Part shown: piece by piece, positions 1 to 12,788 of the stretch
How positions within the stretch are numbered: position 1 is the first letter of the stretch
How the letters are laid out: each line of letters opens with the position of its first letter
Assembly (NCBI GenBank): GCA_963556145.1
Contig: OY744466.1
Span: 3,348,001-3,412,000, forward strand
Origin: Hygrocybe punicea
Taxonomy: Eukaryota > Basidiomycota > Agaricomycetes > Agaricales > Hygrophoraceae
Length of the DNA stretch: 64,000 bases
Reading direction: 5' to 3'
Made by a program: the position numbers and the translations under genes
The notes under the pieces: generated by a model
The model's input: the letters and a program-made list of their open reading frames with translations, nothing else
What the model was told of the DNA's origin: nothing
Database searches by the model: none

Positions 1-833
1 CCACTTCGTCACAGAAGGGAAACTAGCAGGAAACTCTACGTTGGACGACTATACGATTAATTGCGACTATATTGAGTACGTTTTGTTTGATACACTTCCG
101 TTTTTCTGCAGACTGTTGAGACAACTTGTATTGCAGGGGCAGTACTGTACCAAATCAACCTGCCGGAGCCTTCTGGGCGGTTGTCAATCGCCTTTTCATC
201 ATCGGTCAAGTCATCGTCCTCATCCTGTCGGAACTCGGCTGGCCGGCTGTCTTCTTTGACCGCTTCTTCCCTGTACTCGGAAAGGACTTTGGTCTTGGCG
301 CCCTTGGTGTTTTCCAATGCCTGTAAGTCATTTTTTCCATCTATTCTCTATCATGCACGGGGCATTGGCATTGATTTGTCTTGTGCTATTTCTAGTATCG
401 GGGCTGCGGTTCTGTCGCATTTCGTTGATGACTTTGCACTCGTATCTGCGTTCTTCCTGTTCGCTCTTGGCTGCCTCAACATCCTTGTGGGTCTCATTTG
501 GCGTCAATCTGCCAAGAGCAAACGTTCCATCACCTCTTGGCGCGAACAGGAGAAGGCTCTTCTCCCAACTCACTTTACTGGCGCGAGTGCTCGCTCCACT
601 GTTTCCTCGTTTGGCGAGAAAGATGGTCGAGACTCATTTGGGAGTGATAAGGTTGGAATGGGATTCGGACGACAGGGCGAGAAGGCTGCTGCTCTACAAG
701 GTATGAGTTTTAACTTCGATGATTTGATGGCTTAGTTGTTAACCACCAGTGACTCGCTGTAGGATTTAAGATCTCACGACCCGGCGAGGCACTTCCAAAG
801 TATCATCCCTCGCCTGCCGCCAATAAGGACTAA
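1..833 (+). CDS. DUF7598-like membrane protein, 3' part
   Basis: This is the C-terminal part of a multi-spanning membrane protein; the 5' end lies outside the window. Four coding segments join cleanly: 2-75, 137-322, 396-700 and 763-833, with GT-AG introns 76-136, 323-395 and 701-762. The joined protein has hydrophobic stretches (FWAVVNRLFIIGQVIVLIL, then SAFFLFALGCLNILVGLIW) around a conserved core with GWPAVFFDRFFPVLG and GLGALGVFQ. A Ser/Gly-rich, probably cytosolic tail follows and ends in NKD. From memory this is the pattern of the basidiomycete family labelled DUF7598, whose function is unknown. I infer membrane location only. The family name should be confirmed by a profile search. Confidence 0.8.
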
Positions 834-1050
834 AGACACTTATCAGTATCATACTGCCAACAATATTTTGTAGCTCTTAGCACAGTTACGGTTATACAAC
901 TACCCTTAGTCAGCAATGATCGATCGATCGTGTTTGTGACTGTTTGCCGTCTAGAAAGTTCCTGCTTATTGTATCGACATCTCCAATGTCTTCAACCGTG
1001 TATATCCTGCATATGTTTGAGCCCCATTCACAGGCAAAATATCAACATCA

Positions 1051-1895
1051 ATGTTCGACTACAGCCAATACGCCGATTCCATACACAGGGCCCCATTCCT
1101 CTCCCAGCGTAGTCCTTCGTCACGGTCGAATGACGATATCGACCCTCAAGACGGGAACCTGTCATCATCGGGATATGGCCAGTACGGACTCTCACCCCGG
1201 GAGAGAGCATATCTCATTGCGAAACGGAGACAAGAAGCAGCAGAAAAGGAGCGTGAGCGGTTTCTAGCCGAAGATGATAGACGGAAGAAGGGGGAGATAT
1301 CGCCAGCCGAGAACCTTTTGGGATCCCAAAAGTTGGAGGCGTCTGCCACGGAGATGGTAAGTTATCCAATACCATACGGAAAACCGAAAATTTTCACACT
1401 TCTGTGCAGCCAGCAAACTCGGCGATTCATACACAACCTCAACAACCCACTCCCACTCCCTCAGCAACACCTATCACAGATGAACAACTCGCAGCCGCCG
1501 CCAAAATTCAGTCATTCTACCGTGCTCAGAAGGCTCTTTCCGCCATAAAATCCATTCAAACACAATACAACTCGCTCCGGCGCGGTTTCATCTTCCCAAC
1601 CAAACTCGATTTCATGAACAACAACCAACTCGTTAATATCGATGTACCAGACACCTTGCTGGAGCCGGAGCGGATATGCGATAACGCGGAAAGCAGCATA
1701 CAGACTTATAAGCTCGCTTACACGAACTCAAACGCACCGCTCCACCTTTATGTGGAGTCGCTCAGCCGGCTGCTGGTGGCCCTCGACGCGGTGGAGAGCG
1801 GCAGCGCGCAACGAATCCGGGACGGGAGACGCGCTGTTGTCCGACAAGTGGAGGCGGAAGCGAGATTGCTCGACCAGCGTGTAAGGGCCGTGTAG
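1051..1895 (+). CDS. BAG-domain protein with IQ-like motif
   Basis: Two exons, 1051-1356 and 1410-1895, encode about 263 residues. The N-terminal third is polar and rich in Ser, Arg and Glu (for example SPRERAYLIAKRRQEAAEK). The second exon carries an IQ-like helix (AAAKIQSFYRAQKALSAIKS) followed by a four-helix BAG-type region through VESLSRLLVALDAVESG and RRAVVRQVEAEARLLD. BAG domains bind the ATPase domain of Hsp70 and act as nucleotide-exchange co-chaperones; that role is inferred from the family. The start is the first ATG of the open frame. The reading frame ends at TAG 1893-1895, but the same frame then stays open for 64 more codons to TGA 2088-2090, so the true C terminus is uncertain. 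Confidence 0.75.
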
Positions 1896-2388
1896 GATAA
1901 TTGGCGTCAGAAGGTGATGGTTAGTGATGTTGGAGTCGAGTCTTCGGAAACCGTGCATAAAGCTCCAAAGGGCGAGAACGGAGATATCTCGGACCCAACG
2001 GTAGGCGAGGGTCATTTGATATCTTCAACTGCGGGATCTCTCCGCGATGTCAACGAGGTGGGCGTATTATTAACGGATGTCTCCACTTGACACGCCATCC
2101 TGCAGTGCGGACCAAAAGTATCACATTAATGCGCGGCAGCCAACCCCTCAGATTGCGGGGGGCAGAGGGTCTCGAGGCTCCGGGGCGGAGACGACATTTT
2201 TTAGCTGGCGGGTGCGCTCGTCCTGGGAGGCGGAGGCCAATGCGCCAGATAGCGGTTTGTAGGACGTGAATCTTGTCGATGGTAATTCAGGACTACTTTA
2301 GCTATGGTAAATTTTATAGGTATTAGGATGGTAGACTTGACGGAATTTGGGTTATGTGTTGACGTACAAAGGTGTCTGCTTGCCATGT
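1896..2388. other. gap between BAG gene and NLR, with open extension
   Basis: Bases 1896-2087 remain open in the frame of the upstream BAG gene and encode a polar, acidic stretch beginning DNWRQKVMVSDVGVESSE. From about 2091 to 2388 there is no convincing coding potential. This is the region between two convergent genes and probably holds both 3' UTRs. Confidence 0.5.
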
Positions 2389-4694
2389 TCATTCAATTAT
2401 CATTTGGGTGTATCTGTTGAGACTTTTCGTCGTCCGTAGCGTAGCTGGGTGATTGGCCCCAAGCTGCTTCTGCCTGCCTGCCAGTACTTGGTTATACAAC
2501 GTCTCAGCCTCGCTATACAGTCGCTGGGACTGATATACATTAGCAAGATGATTCATTGTTCGCAGCGTGCTTGGGTGCTCTGCTCCAAGCAGAATTTCCT
2601 GGCCAGCTAGTGTTTTCACGAGCAGCCTCTTAGCATCGCTATACCGCTCCTGGCAGTGGTAGATGGTTGCAAGGTTCATCTCCATCACGAGCGTGCTAGG
2701 GTGTTGGGCCCCAAGTTGCTCCTTGTGGCCTTTCAACGCTCGCTTGCAAAGCGTCTCCGCCTCGCAGTATTGCCTCTGGGACTGGTAGACCATTGCGAGA
2801 CTGTTCACCGTCTCCAGTGTGAGCGGGTGTTTGGCTCCGAGCTTCGCCCCTCTGCCAGCCAGCACTCGCCCGAATAGCATCTCGGCCTCGCTGTACCGAT
2901 GCTGGTACCTGTAGACGCTGGCAAGCTGATGCGCCGTACATAACGTGTCCAGGTGCTCAGCTCCAAGTTGCTTCCCCCTGCTAGTCAGTGCTTGCTCGAG
3001 TAGCGTCTCCGCCTCGCTGTACCGCCCCTGCAGCCGGTAGATGCTTGCAAGGTTCGTCTGCAGTGTTTGTTGGTGCTGAACCTGGTTGCTTGTCAGCACT
3101 TGATTGTACAGCGTCTCAGCCTCGCTATACCGCCCACGACTCTTCAGGTATTTTGCAATATCGATAATTGCTAGGATAAGCTCAGTGTTCCCGACGCCAC
3201 GGGTGACATCCCACATCGTCAACGTCAACGATTGAATGTGCGGAAGGAACACCTCGCATCGAGGCCACCACTTGGGCAGGGCAGGATCTTCCCCCTGTCG
3301 AAATGCGCCACAAACGACCATCACCGCAGACTCGAACCATTTCAATCGAGTGTGCTCTTTCATTGCGCTGTCCTGGACCATGACCTTGATCAAGTCATGT
3401 ATGCGCAGCACGGGTGTGTCAACGTTATAATGATACCTAACCAAAGAGCGATCCTGGAGATGCTGAATGGCACGGTCGAGTTGTATCGGTGTTCGAATCA
3501 AAGCAATCAATGATTTCAGTTCGGAGGATATGGTAGGCCTGCTTCTGTTTGCAGCCACCTGGACTGCGTTGGTTGCCAAGTGTTCGTGAAACAACACATT
3601 AGCCCCTTGAACAATAATATCGCGTGGTATGCTTTCTGTACCAAAAAAAGAAAGCATCTTCAATAAATTGCTGACAAGAGGAAATTGATGCGCCACGTCC
3701 TGAAGCTGAGAGGAAAAGGCAGATGCGACAGATCTTTCCTCGTACGTGGATCGATCGTTCTTCCAGCTGATCATCTTTCAGGGTGCACAAAGAATGAGAG
3801 TTGACAACAAGACTTAGGGTTAAAACATACGTCGATTTTGGCCTCACTCCGATACATGCGAAGCAAATAATCCAGATTCCGATGCGATTGCTTCATGAAT
3901 GATGCCATGTGAGTGATGGCAAGAGGTAGACATCCCACGCATTTAACGAGGCTCTCAGCTTTGCGCATGGCAGGAAGTGATGCATAGTTCTCATGCCCGC
4001 CATCCTCTGCAAGATCCTCGAGGAGTAGCTTGGCTGCATCTTGTAAACCAAGAAGCTGAAGCTCGAAGGCCTCGTGCTGTCGTCCTGCCGCGTTTGCCAA
4101 GGATTTCGCAATATTTTCGGTCCTTGTCGTGAAGAGAATGCTGCCTCGCCGATTGTTACGAGGTAAATGTTTTTGAACGAAGCGTAATGTCTGGTTGGTA
4201 ACGTTGTCAAATATGAGAAGCCAGTCAACTGAAGACTCCTCCAACCAGCGCCGTGCTGCTGTGATCCTCGTGTTCTGCTCCGGGTGATGGCGATCACTGT
4301 GATCGATAAGATCGAGCACATTTGCAAAGTCGTGCTTCAGTTGTTCGATTACAGCAGCCGAGATCCAGATGATGAGGGAGTAACGCCGCTTCTTGAAGGA
4401 CAACATTGCAAACTGTAGTGTTAATTGTGTCTTTCCCAGACCTGGCATCCCATGAATGACACAACGAGTAGGCATAGGCGGGTCACAATGAATATCGAGA
4501 ACCCTTGCCAGGTGGTCCAATTCTCTATCTCGACCAGTAAAACGGGCAGATAGAAATTCGATGGGAGCATTGTTGATCGCCAATGGTGGTTTGCTCAAGC
4601 TTGAGGAACTAGGGCCATAATAATAGTTATTTTGATCTCTGCCAACATTGTTGAATGTGCTGCAACTTGCATCGATTTTGTCGACCAAGGCCAT
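2389..4694 (-). CDS. NLR-type NB-ARC/TPR protein
   Basis: Two exons, 4694-3831 and 3774-2389, are separated by a 56-nt GT-AG intron and encode about 749 residues. The N terminus has the STFNNVGRDQNNYY motif common at the start of agaric NLRs. The NB-ARC ATPase module follows: P-loop GMPGLGKTQ near residues 82-90, a kinase-2 strand WLLIFDN, a sensor-like GSILFTTR, and GCLPLAI in place of GLPLA. After a linker come about six kinesin-light-chain-like TPR units of roughly 42 residues, recognisable by repeated RYSEAETL and LGAEHP. Such STAND NTPases are thought to sense non-self or signal cell death in fungi; no effector domain is visible at the N terminus here. All ATPase motifs look intact. Function is inferred from architecture only. 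Confidence 0.88.
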
Positions 4695-4870
4695 TGAGAG
4701 GCAACTGGAGGGACAGATTGTCGTTCATAGTATATTTGGCCAAGCGAGGGTCTGAAGCCCTGAAACCTGTGCAGTGAACACTAGTACTGCGGTAGTAATA
4801 ATCATAAATGTCACGTGAATCATACCTTTTTTTGCAGGACTTGCCAGTGAATGCTCTCTTGGAAATTGGA

Positions 4871-7800
4871 ATGGTATCCAGTCTCGCAGCGCAACTAGCG
4901 CAAAATGTATCTTCGAATTCGACTCTTTTGTCGCGGGGCCGCAAGACGTGTGAATCCTACCTTTTCACTGGACGAGAAGCTGATCGACATGACTTGGAAT
5001 CCGTTCTTGCACTCGGTGTGAACGGTCTTCTTCAGCTTTCGTCTTTGAACCCTGCATTGCGTGGGTATCAGGAGACATTGTTCTCAGATGCAGTAAAAGG
5101 CATCGATCGGACTCTCCTATCTGTCGATGCGAATGCAGAACTGGATAGGAATATTGCTGGCATATTGAGGCTGCTTGGACCATATTTGATGGATGCTCCC
5201 ACCGGGAAGATCATCGAATGGCTCGTAAGACGATTCAGGTGTGTAAATCTGCTCGATTCCTCCTACAACGTCCTCTAGTGTTACATCATCTAATTAACAT
5301 TCACCAGGATCAACGAGTTTAACGTGGACGACGTTCTCGCATTGTTTTGGCCTTATCACGAGTCTCCTCATTTTGCAAAAATGCTCACAATCATCCATAT
5401 CAAGTACGTCATCATTGTTCCTCTTGGCGCTCTTTCTCATCATCTGCCAGACAACAATCTACCTGGAGCTTTCTCCTCGCTTTCAAGTCCGCCGCTCAAA
5501 GCGTCCCACGTATCTCCATTGTCACCGAGATGCTCCGGAATTCCGACTTGGCCCGGTCAATCGTTGCCCTTCTCCCAAATGCGCTCAAGGGCGGTTATAC
5601 ACACCGCACGCTGTTAGCTTTTAACGCAGCGAGTTTGCACGACTTCATCGTTCGCAACAAATCTCTGGATGAAGGGACTGTCGCCTTCTTGTTACCAGCT
5701 GTACTTGAGCCATTGCAGAAACACTCTACCGAAGCTAGTTTTTCAAAGGACTCCATCGCAAGTTCCTTCCTTTTCTTTCACTACTCCGATACTGAAACCA
5801 TGACTGAGTTAGTTGGGAAGTTATGTCCTCTTAGCCGCCCTCTCCCAGAAATGCCAGATTGTGCCAAAGGCCTTGAAAGCCGTCGTAAGCGCAATGGCTA
5901 GCTGTGCCCACCTGGTCGCTACTTATCAATTCATCAATGCCGTCGTGTCCGTATGTGAACCTCAAGAAAAATTAGATAGTTTGTCTGATACAACTGTCAA
6001 GGTTGTGCTTCGTCTTTCGTATGTTTACCCTTTTCGCAAGTGGGAAGTGCTGCTCATCTATATACAAGGGGCATCAATAATGAACTTCGGAAGGCATGTT
6101 TATGGGTGGGAATTGAAAAGTTCATCTGTCCATTGCTTTCTGGGCTTGTACGACGGTACGAACGGTTCCCATGTACGTGAGGTAATCTAACTGTTGAATC
6201 ATTTATTTCAGGTTGAATGAAGAAGCCGTTTTCTTGCTTGTCGAGTCACTAGTGACATTCACAAATGTTCCTGTCATGGTTACACGTCATACGATCACCT
6301 TGCTCATGAAGCAGATACTCTCTGCGGACAATTCTGCTCCGGATTGTTCAGAAGCTCGTCGGTTGTTGTCTGGCATGCAACAGCGCTATCCCCGCTCTGT
6401 GCAGGAAATGGGAGAGGCTTTGTTTTCGGAAGGAGAGGACTTGAAGGATTCCGTAAAGCAACTACTCGTTTCTCTTTCCATGGTTTGTATTACTTTGCAA
6501 TTCTTGGGCCGTTTCTCATTTCATATGATTCTCCCAGACATATGCTGCCGAGAGCGCAAACGGTCCGTCCGGCACCGGTAGCACCATCGACGTAATTGTT
6601 GCCTCTTCCAATGCTGACGCATCGGTACGCAAGATCGCCGTAGACGCTTTGGTAAACCTTTCAACAGACACCGAGCTTGAGATTTCTGAACAAGTGCGTA
6701 ATGCCATCCGATTCACTGTTCGTAGCCATAAGCGGATACCTTTACTCAGGAATCCATCCATTTGGCCCTGCTAGCCCGTGTCCAAGATACCGAGACGCAA
6801 GTTCTCCAAGCCCTCTACGCCAAGCCATCTGTCATCACCCCGATCTTAACTCGACATTCCATGACATTTCTCGATAATCTCGCAGCCTCCCTCCATGCCA
6901 AACCCGCACGAGTCCTCCTGCGCATACACTTCACATTTCTCGCCTCGCAGTTCTGTTGTAAGGCCGAAGCTCCCATCCAAAGCGAGGTTTTCCACAAGAT
7001 TTTCTTTCCCTTCTTGCTGTTCTCAAAGCCAAGGCAACGGACGGCGGACGCAGTGTGGGAGATCATCGCTCAGAATGGTGAGGATGGCGGCCTGGCGATA
7101 TTTGAGCTCCTTGAGGGCTGTGCGGATACCTGGAAGTGTGAAAGGGCAGAGAGCGTGAATTCAGTGGAGACGATGGCTAATTTGAATTTGGCTTTAGCGT
7201 CCAAAATTGCGGGTAAACTTGCTGTTTGCTATCTACTGTTACAAACAAACTTATTTGAACTGTCTCTACAGGCAACATATTAATATCCAACAATTATCCT
7301 GTCCACCTCGAGGCCCTTTTGGGGAAGTTAGGAGATTCTAATGCCCATACATGCATATTTGGTTACCTGGTTGCGCGTGCTTTGCTCGTCCGGCTCTCTG
7401 GGGAGAGCCAGGTGGAGGCGGCTCATAGAGTGCTTCAGACCATGGAGCTCAGACAATTCTCAGAGACGGAATCCTTGGTGAATTCTTCCGATGATTTGGC
7501 GGCTGTGAGTTTATTCGAATGATGGGTTGGAATTGAACACCCTACTGAGCTCGCGTATAGTTTTTACATGACGCTAGTTTGGCTAAAAATGTTGTGGTCA
7601 AACCAAATAAGCGCCACACAGTTGAGTGGTTACAGACCTCCATAATCGCCATTATAGTTGGGATCCCGCGTCCTATTGGTGTTGCGATCGATTGGCTTGC
7701 CAGTCTACCTTCTGTACGTCCATGTGCTGGAGTGACATTATGCAGTACAGCTTCATTTGTATCTCATAGGACACAGTAGATGGAAAGGTCCACTGCTATG

Positions 7801-10800
7801 TGGAGCTCATGCGGACCGTGTATAAGCTGGCTAATTCTGCTGGCAGTTCCCCAACCAACTTGCTTCGGCTCCTCTTCACCAACCTCAAAGACGATTCGCT
7901 TGCATTTCTTGGGGGAATCTGGACCAACTCTGTCGAACAGGATGCCCGGATCACGTCTTTGCGTTATGCAGCTGCTTTCCTAGAGGCTCATAGTTCCTTG
8001 GAACAACGTGTAGATTTCCAGACCATTCTGCCTTCACTCATCGTTGCACTGCAAGCCGTTGACGCCCAAGAAAGGGAAGCAGCACTGGAATGCCTTTCGC
8101 AGCTGGTGGTCTCGGCAGAGAAGCAATTCAGCATTGTGTATGGCTTTGATACCATATACGGAGATAGTTCTGGCATGAACGATTTTCCTGTCTTCGAAAC
8201 CTAGAAGGCTAACCATCGTCCCATTCAGCCCACTTACAATTCCTCGATCGGGATGACTATAAAAAATACATTGGGTATCTCGCAGACTACAAAGAGCACA
8301 TGGCTGCTGACCCAAGCTATGTTGGACTCCTTCATCAACGGCATCTGGGGATAGGCAAGACTGACAGCAAGAAAGATGGAGAGTGCGTGTATTTCCCCTT
8401 TCCATTGTCATCACGGCTCATGATGTTACGTGTAGGTACAAACGACGAGTCTTGTGTTTTTTACTATCCCATGTCAACAGTATTGCTTCGCCAAGTGTTC
8501 AGTTACGGCTCCTCAAGACTCTGAATGATATTTCTAATCAAGTCAAGGCGGAATTCCTACTCCCAACTATACAGGAGCTAGTGGAAGATTCTCTTTCGAT
8601 GAGAAGGCTGGCGACTCGGTATGGCACTCATTTGGAAGAATTCGCAAGCCTCGCCGTATCCTCGTTCGACAAGTCGGTTGCTAGTAACATGAATGAGCCA
8701 AACAGTAGTTTGTGGCCAACCTTCATACTGTCTTTGGAACACTACTTCCAAACAGGTATTTCACACGTTCTGAAATGATCACTGCGTTGAACTGCAAGGG
8801 ACCAGGTTCTCAGTCGTCTCCTCGGACCATTCTTATATGTGCCTTGGAACATGGCCTCTTCGCCAATTTATCGCTGGAGCGCAAGATCGAAGTGTGCAAT
8901 GTGTTGTTGAAATTAGGTACTCGCGACACCAACATGGTATGAAACAGGAAATGCGTATTCATCTGCGTTGAAAGTCTTGACATTTGTTGAAGTATCAGGA
9001 CAGCAAGAAGCTTCTTGTTACTCTGTTACAGGATGTTCCCCTCATGCTTCACTTGCTAACATCCCTACAGCCGATAGCAAGTATCGATACTCCTCGAGCC
9101 AGTAAACGTGCAAAGTTAGCAGAGTGAGTAACCAACCCCTCCACCGAGCCCAGAAGTTTATGCACTGCTCTAGTTCGCCAGAAGACCCTCTGTCGTCGCT
9201 GAGTCTAGTTGCGGAAGTTCTCGGGACTAAACAGTTACCTGGATCCCTTGACCTTATTTCGCGATTGCTGGAAACCTTGAACCATGTGGTGCAATATTCT
9301 TCATCAGCTCGAGCAGACTTGAGCTTCATTGAGCAAGTTTTAATGTCAGCTGTTGAAAACGCTGCGGCCAAAATTACGGTTAGTCAAATTGACCAGAATT
9401 TTCGTCGTGTATACCCACCATTGCTCTAGGAGGCACCCAATCTGACACCAAGCGCAATCAGGCTCGATATATTAGTTGACCTTATCAGAGGTGCGTTGTT
9501 TACCTTAAGTTCTGTATGTATTCTTAGCACGGACCCCTAGTTGCGAACAATCCTCAAACTTTCCATCAAGCTCTACTTCTCATGGCGAGTTTGTGTCGTC
9601 TGGCGCCTGACTCTGTTCTACATAACGTCATGCCCATATTCACATTCATGGGATCGAACGTCTTTCATCGTGATGATTCATACAGCTTCAGAGTGGTTCA
9701 AAAGGTAGTACCACGACTAAGTATCATATCAATATGCTAACTGTATACAGACCATCGACAGTATCGTCCCGGTTGTGGTTTCGTCTCTCAAGAATGCACA
9801 CTCCGATCGCCTTGATCTCTACATCGGATCCCGAGACTTCTTGCGAATTTTTACTGAGGCTGCCAATCACATCCCTCGTCATCGACGCACCAAGTTTGTT
9901 GTGCTCTATTCCGTATCGTCTATGAGTCTTAAACTCAATTCTCTAGCTTTTTCACTCACCTGGTGGACGTTCTCGGACCTCAGGATTTACTGGCTCCGAT
10001 GTTGATGCTCTTGGTTGAAAAAGTTGCGAATCGTATCATTCGACAGAAGGCTGAAGAAGTCCAAAGTTCCCTCAGCCTTCAATTCGCCATCCTTCAACAC
10101 TACTCGACCTCGATGCAAATCTTTGTATGGATGTCTAGCTTCAGTACTGCGATCATTACTTACTTGGACTACAGATCCTCACAGAACTGTTAATAGAAAG
10201 CCGGCGGCTAATTACCCGTGCCCAAGATCCTGAATATCACCAACCAGCTTTCTTAGAAATATTTCAGTGAGTTCTGTTCAATACATAATCACTGGCAGAC
10301 ATAACGTTTTCTCTGAATAATAACAGTGAGGACGAGCACACATTATCAGCATCCGTTCTTATTAAACGTCGGGCCCATGCACTTGTTGTTTTTGTCGGAT
10401 ATGCTGTCAAATCCCTATCGTCCACTGTATCTGCCGATCCTATCTCAGATGGTGGAACTATGAGTGACTTGGCGTCTCTGTTGATAGACATTGTTACAAT
10501 GCAGGGCACCTCCGGCTCTGAGAAGGGTGCAGATGACATAGCCGAGGCTGCGCGTGGTTCCATCAATCGAACACTTAGCGTGATGTCAGCTGCTGACTTC
10601 ATCCGCGCAGTGCTAGCTATTCTCGAATGTGGAGAAGATAGGGTCAGTGAATATTTACGTGTCGAATTTGAAGTATCTCATGTTACGGACAGGTGCAAGC
10701 AGGCGCTCTTGATCTCCTCGCGGATCGTTTGACAAGCGTGTCGAAAAAGGTCCGTCAGGAAGTCGCCCCGACGATTGCAAAGATCATTGCGTCTATCCGA

Positions 10801-12603
10801 AAAGTGATATCGTTTCATCAAGAAGGCTCTTTGGCAACCTCCGCATTCAAAGCTCTGAGGGTTATTGCTATTACTACTTCTACAGGGGAGGAAAACTGGC
10901 TTGCGGACCTCATTCCTATTTTGCTGTCTGCCATCAAACAGCAAAAACAGGCTTTTTCGGCAATAACGGTTTTGTCTCCTCTTATGTTCGTCTTTGTAAT
11001 CTCAATCCCATAATGTCATGTTAACGAGTAAAATAGGATCAAGCTTGGTCCACGCATCATACCTTACTTCCGAGACATAGTTACTGAATGTGTGATTGTT
11101 CTTCGCCGGGATAATATTGGTATTACCCAGTCTTGCAGACCCTTGACTGGTGGACTGATTGCATTTACAGATGAATCCGTCATCGACAACGAGACTGCGA
11201 GTGTCTTGCATGGGTTAATCACTTCGATTCCTACCTTCTGGGGCGTTAGGGAATTGACACAAGTTCTCAAAATTTACGTGGACTCTTGCGCCTTCCCGAC
11301 TACAAGTCGCTCTCTGGCAATGTCAAATTTAATGAAGGCTATTGTGAAACATGCACCCCCACAAATTCTTCTGTCGACATTGCATGAAATATGGCCTTCT
11401 TCACAACAAACTGTTTGTTTTCTTATGGGATTGGCGCAAACCTGACTAACGCGACAATTTTAGGGAGTTGTAGATTGTTATATTGGTTATTTCCACTTGT
11501 TGAAAAGATGTCTACGCAGAGCACCTCGAGCGGCCGTGTCCGAACACCTCCGACCTTTATTCAACGTTTTCCTGGAAGCATTCAATGTCTCATCGTCCAA
11601 GGGCGACAAGGTAAATAAAGGCTTGCCTACTTCGGTAGCTGTTCTGCTCACACTTGCTTTTAGGCCGAAGCTCATGCTATATCTTCATTTTTGGAGTTAG
11701 TCGTCAAGCTGAATGAAGCTACCTTTAAGCCCCTCTTCCGACGCCTATATGATTGGGCTTTCGCAACTGAATCTGGTATGTGGGTCACTCATTTCTTGGT
11801 ACAGCATTTGCAATAAATTTATGTAGATGATGCACGTGGGAGGAAGATTACCCTCTGTCATGTGTATACTGCGCTGCTTGACTTTTTCAAGGTACACAGT
11901 TCGATGAGAGCGCATATTGCCATCTGACCTCTAGGCATGTTTCAGGGTTTGATGACGCCATATATGTCATTCCTGCTTCAACCCTTTGTCGACATTCTCA
12001 CAACCTTTTCCAATTCGATGGCCGTTGATAAGGATCTATGGCTCTGTATTATCGAGTGTTTGTCAAAAAGTTTCAATTTTGATGATGGAGGTCAGCCCGA
12101 GATTATAGCAAAAAGGATCCTGACGAGAGTTACTGAAGTGTCTTTGTTTCAGCATTTTGGCGCAATGACAAGCTCCGTCAAATCACTACGATATTGGTTG
12201 AGCAAGTCGCTGTTTGCATTAGATTCAACAGCTTGGATGGAAAAACCATGCTGCCCGTCTGCTTGAATGCTATGATTGATTGTGTCGATGACGACGCATT
12301 GCTCAAATCAGTCAACCTCGATCTGCTGATGCATACTCGTTCAGACGATCCGCGTCTCCGTCTGTTCGCTTTGACGTGTTCCGAGACACTCTGGCGTACA
12401 CACGGAGGAAAACTCATTGGTCTGTTGACAAAGTGTATTTTTGCCTTCGACAATCAGCTGACCATTTTATTATAGGCTTCGTTGCAGAAACTGCAAGTTT
12501 CATGGCAGAGTGTGCGGAAGACGAACACGATAGCGTCGTGAAGCAGTCATATAAATTGAAAAATGCAGTAGAAAGCGTAGCAGGAAACATAAATGGGTTG
12601 TGA
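4871..12603 (+). CDS. UTP10: U3 snoRNA-associated HEAT-repeat protein (UTP10/HEATR1)
   Basis: A gene of nearly 30 exons encodes about 2,040 residues. UTP10 is a scaffold of the t-UTP/UtpA part of the small-subunit processome; it acts in the nucleolus in pre-18S rRNA processing and supports Pol I transcription. The chosen start (4871) gives [15 protein letters not shown] and the conserved [11 protein letters not shown]. Later hallmarks include [46 protein letters not shown] near 9640 and [13 protein letters not shown] near 11040. The C-terminal BP28CT-like segment runs from about 11900 to the stop at 12601-12603. Helical HEAT repeats fill the whole length. I could follow the frame across almost every intron. 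One intron (5758-5812) uses a GC donor. The intron near 8175-8228 has no good GT donor, so its border is uncertain. The promoter region is shared with the NLR gene. Confidence 0.93.
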
Positions 12604-12788
12604 GATAGGAATTGCACTTGCTGAGTAATTACCGTGATAGCATTGATATAATAAAATTGTCCCTTACGAATCACCCTGTCCCTCTTGGAGCATCCTGTCC
12701 TCGATGGTTCTACATTGCGAAAGAAGTTGCACGATGACTGGTCGCCCACATGCGTTCCGGACGAATGAGGTCTGAGAAGACTTCAGTT

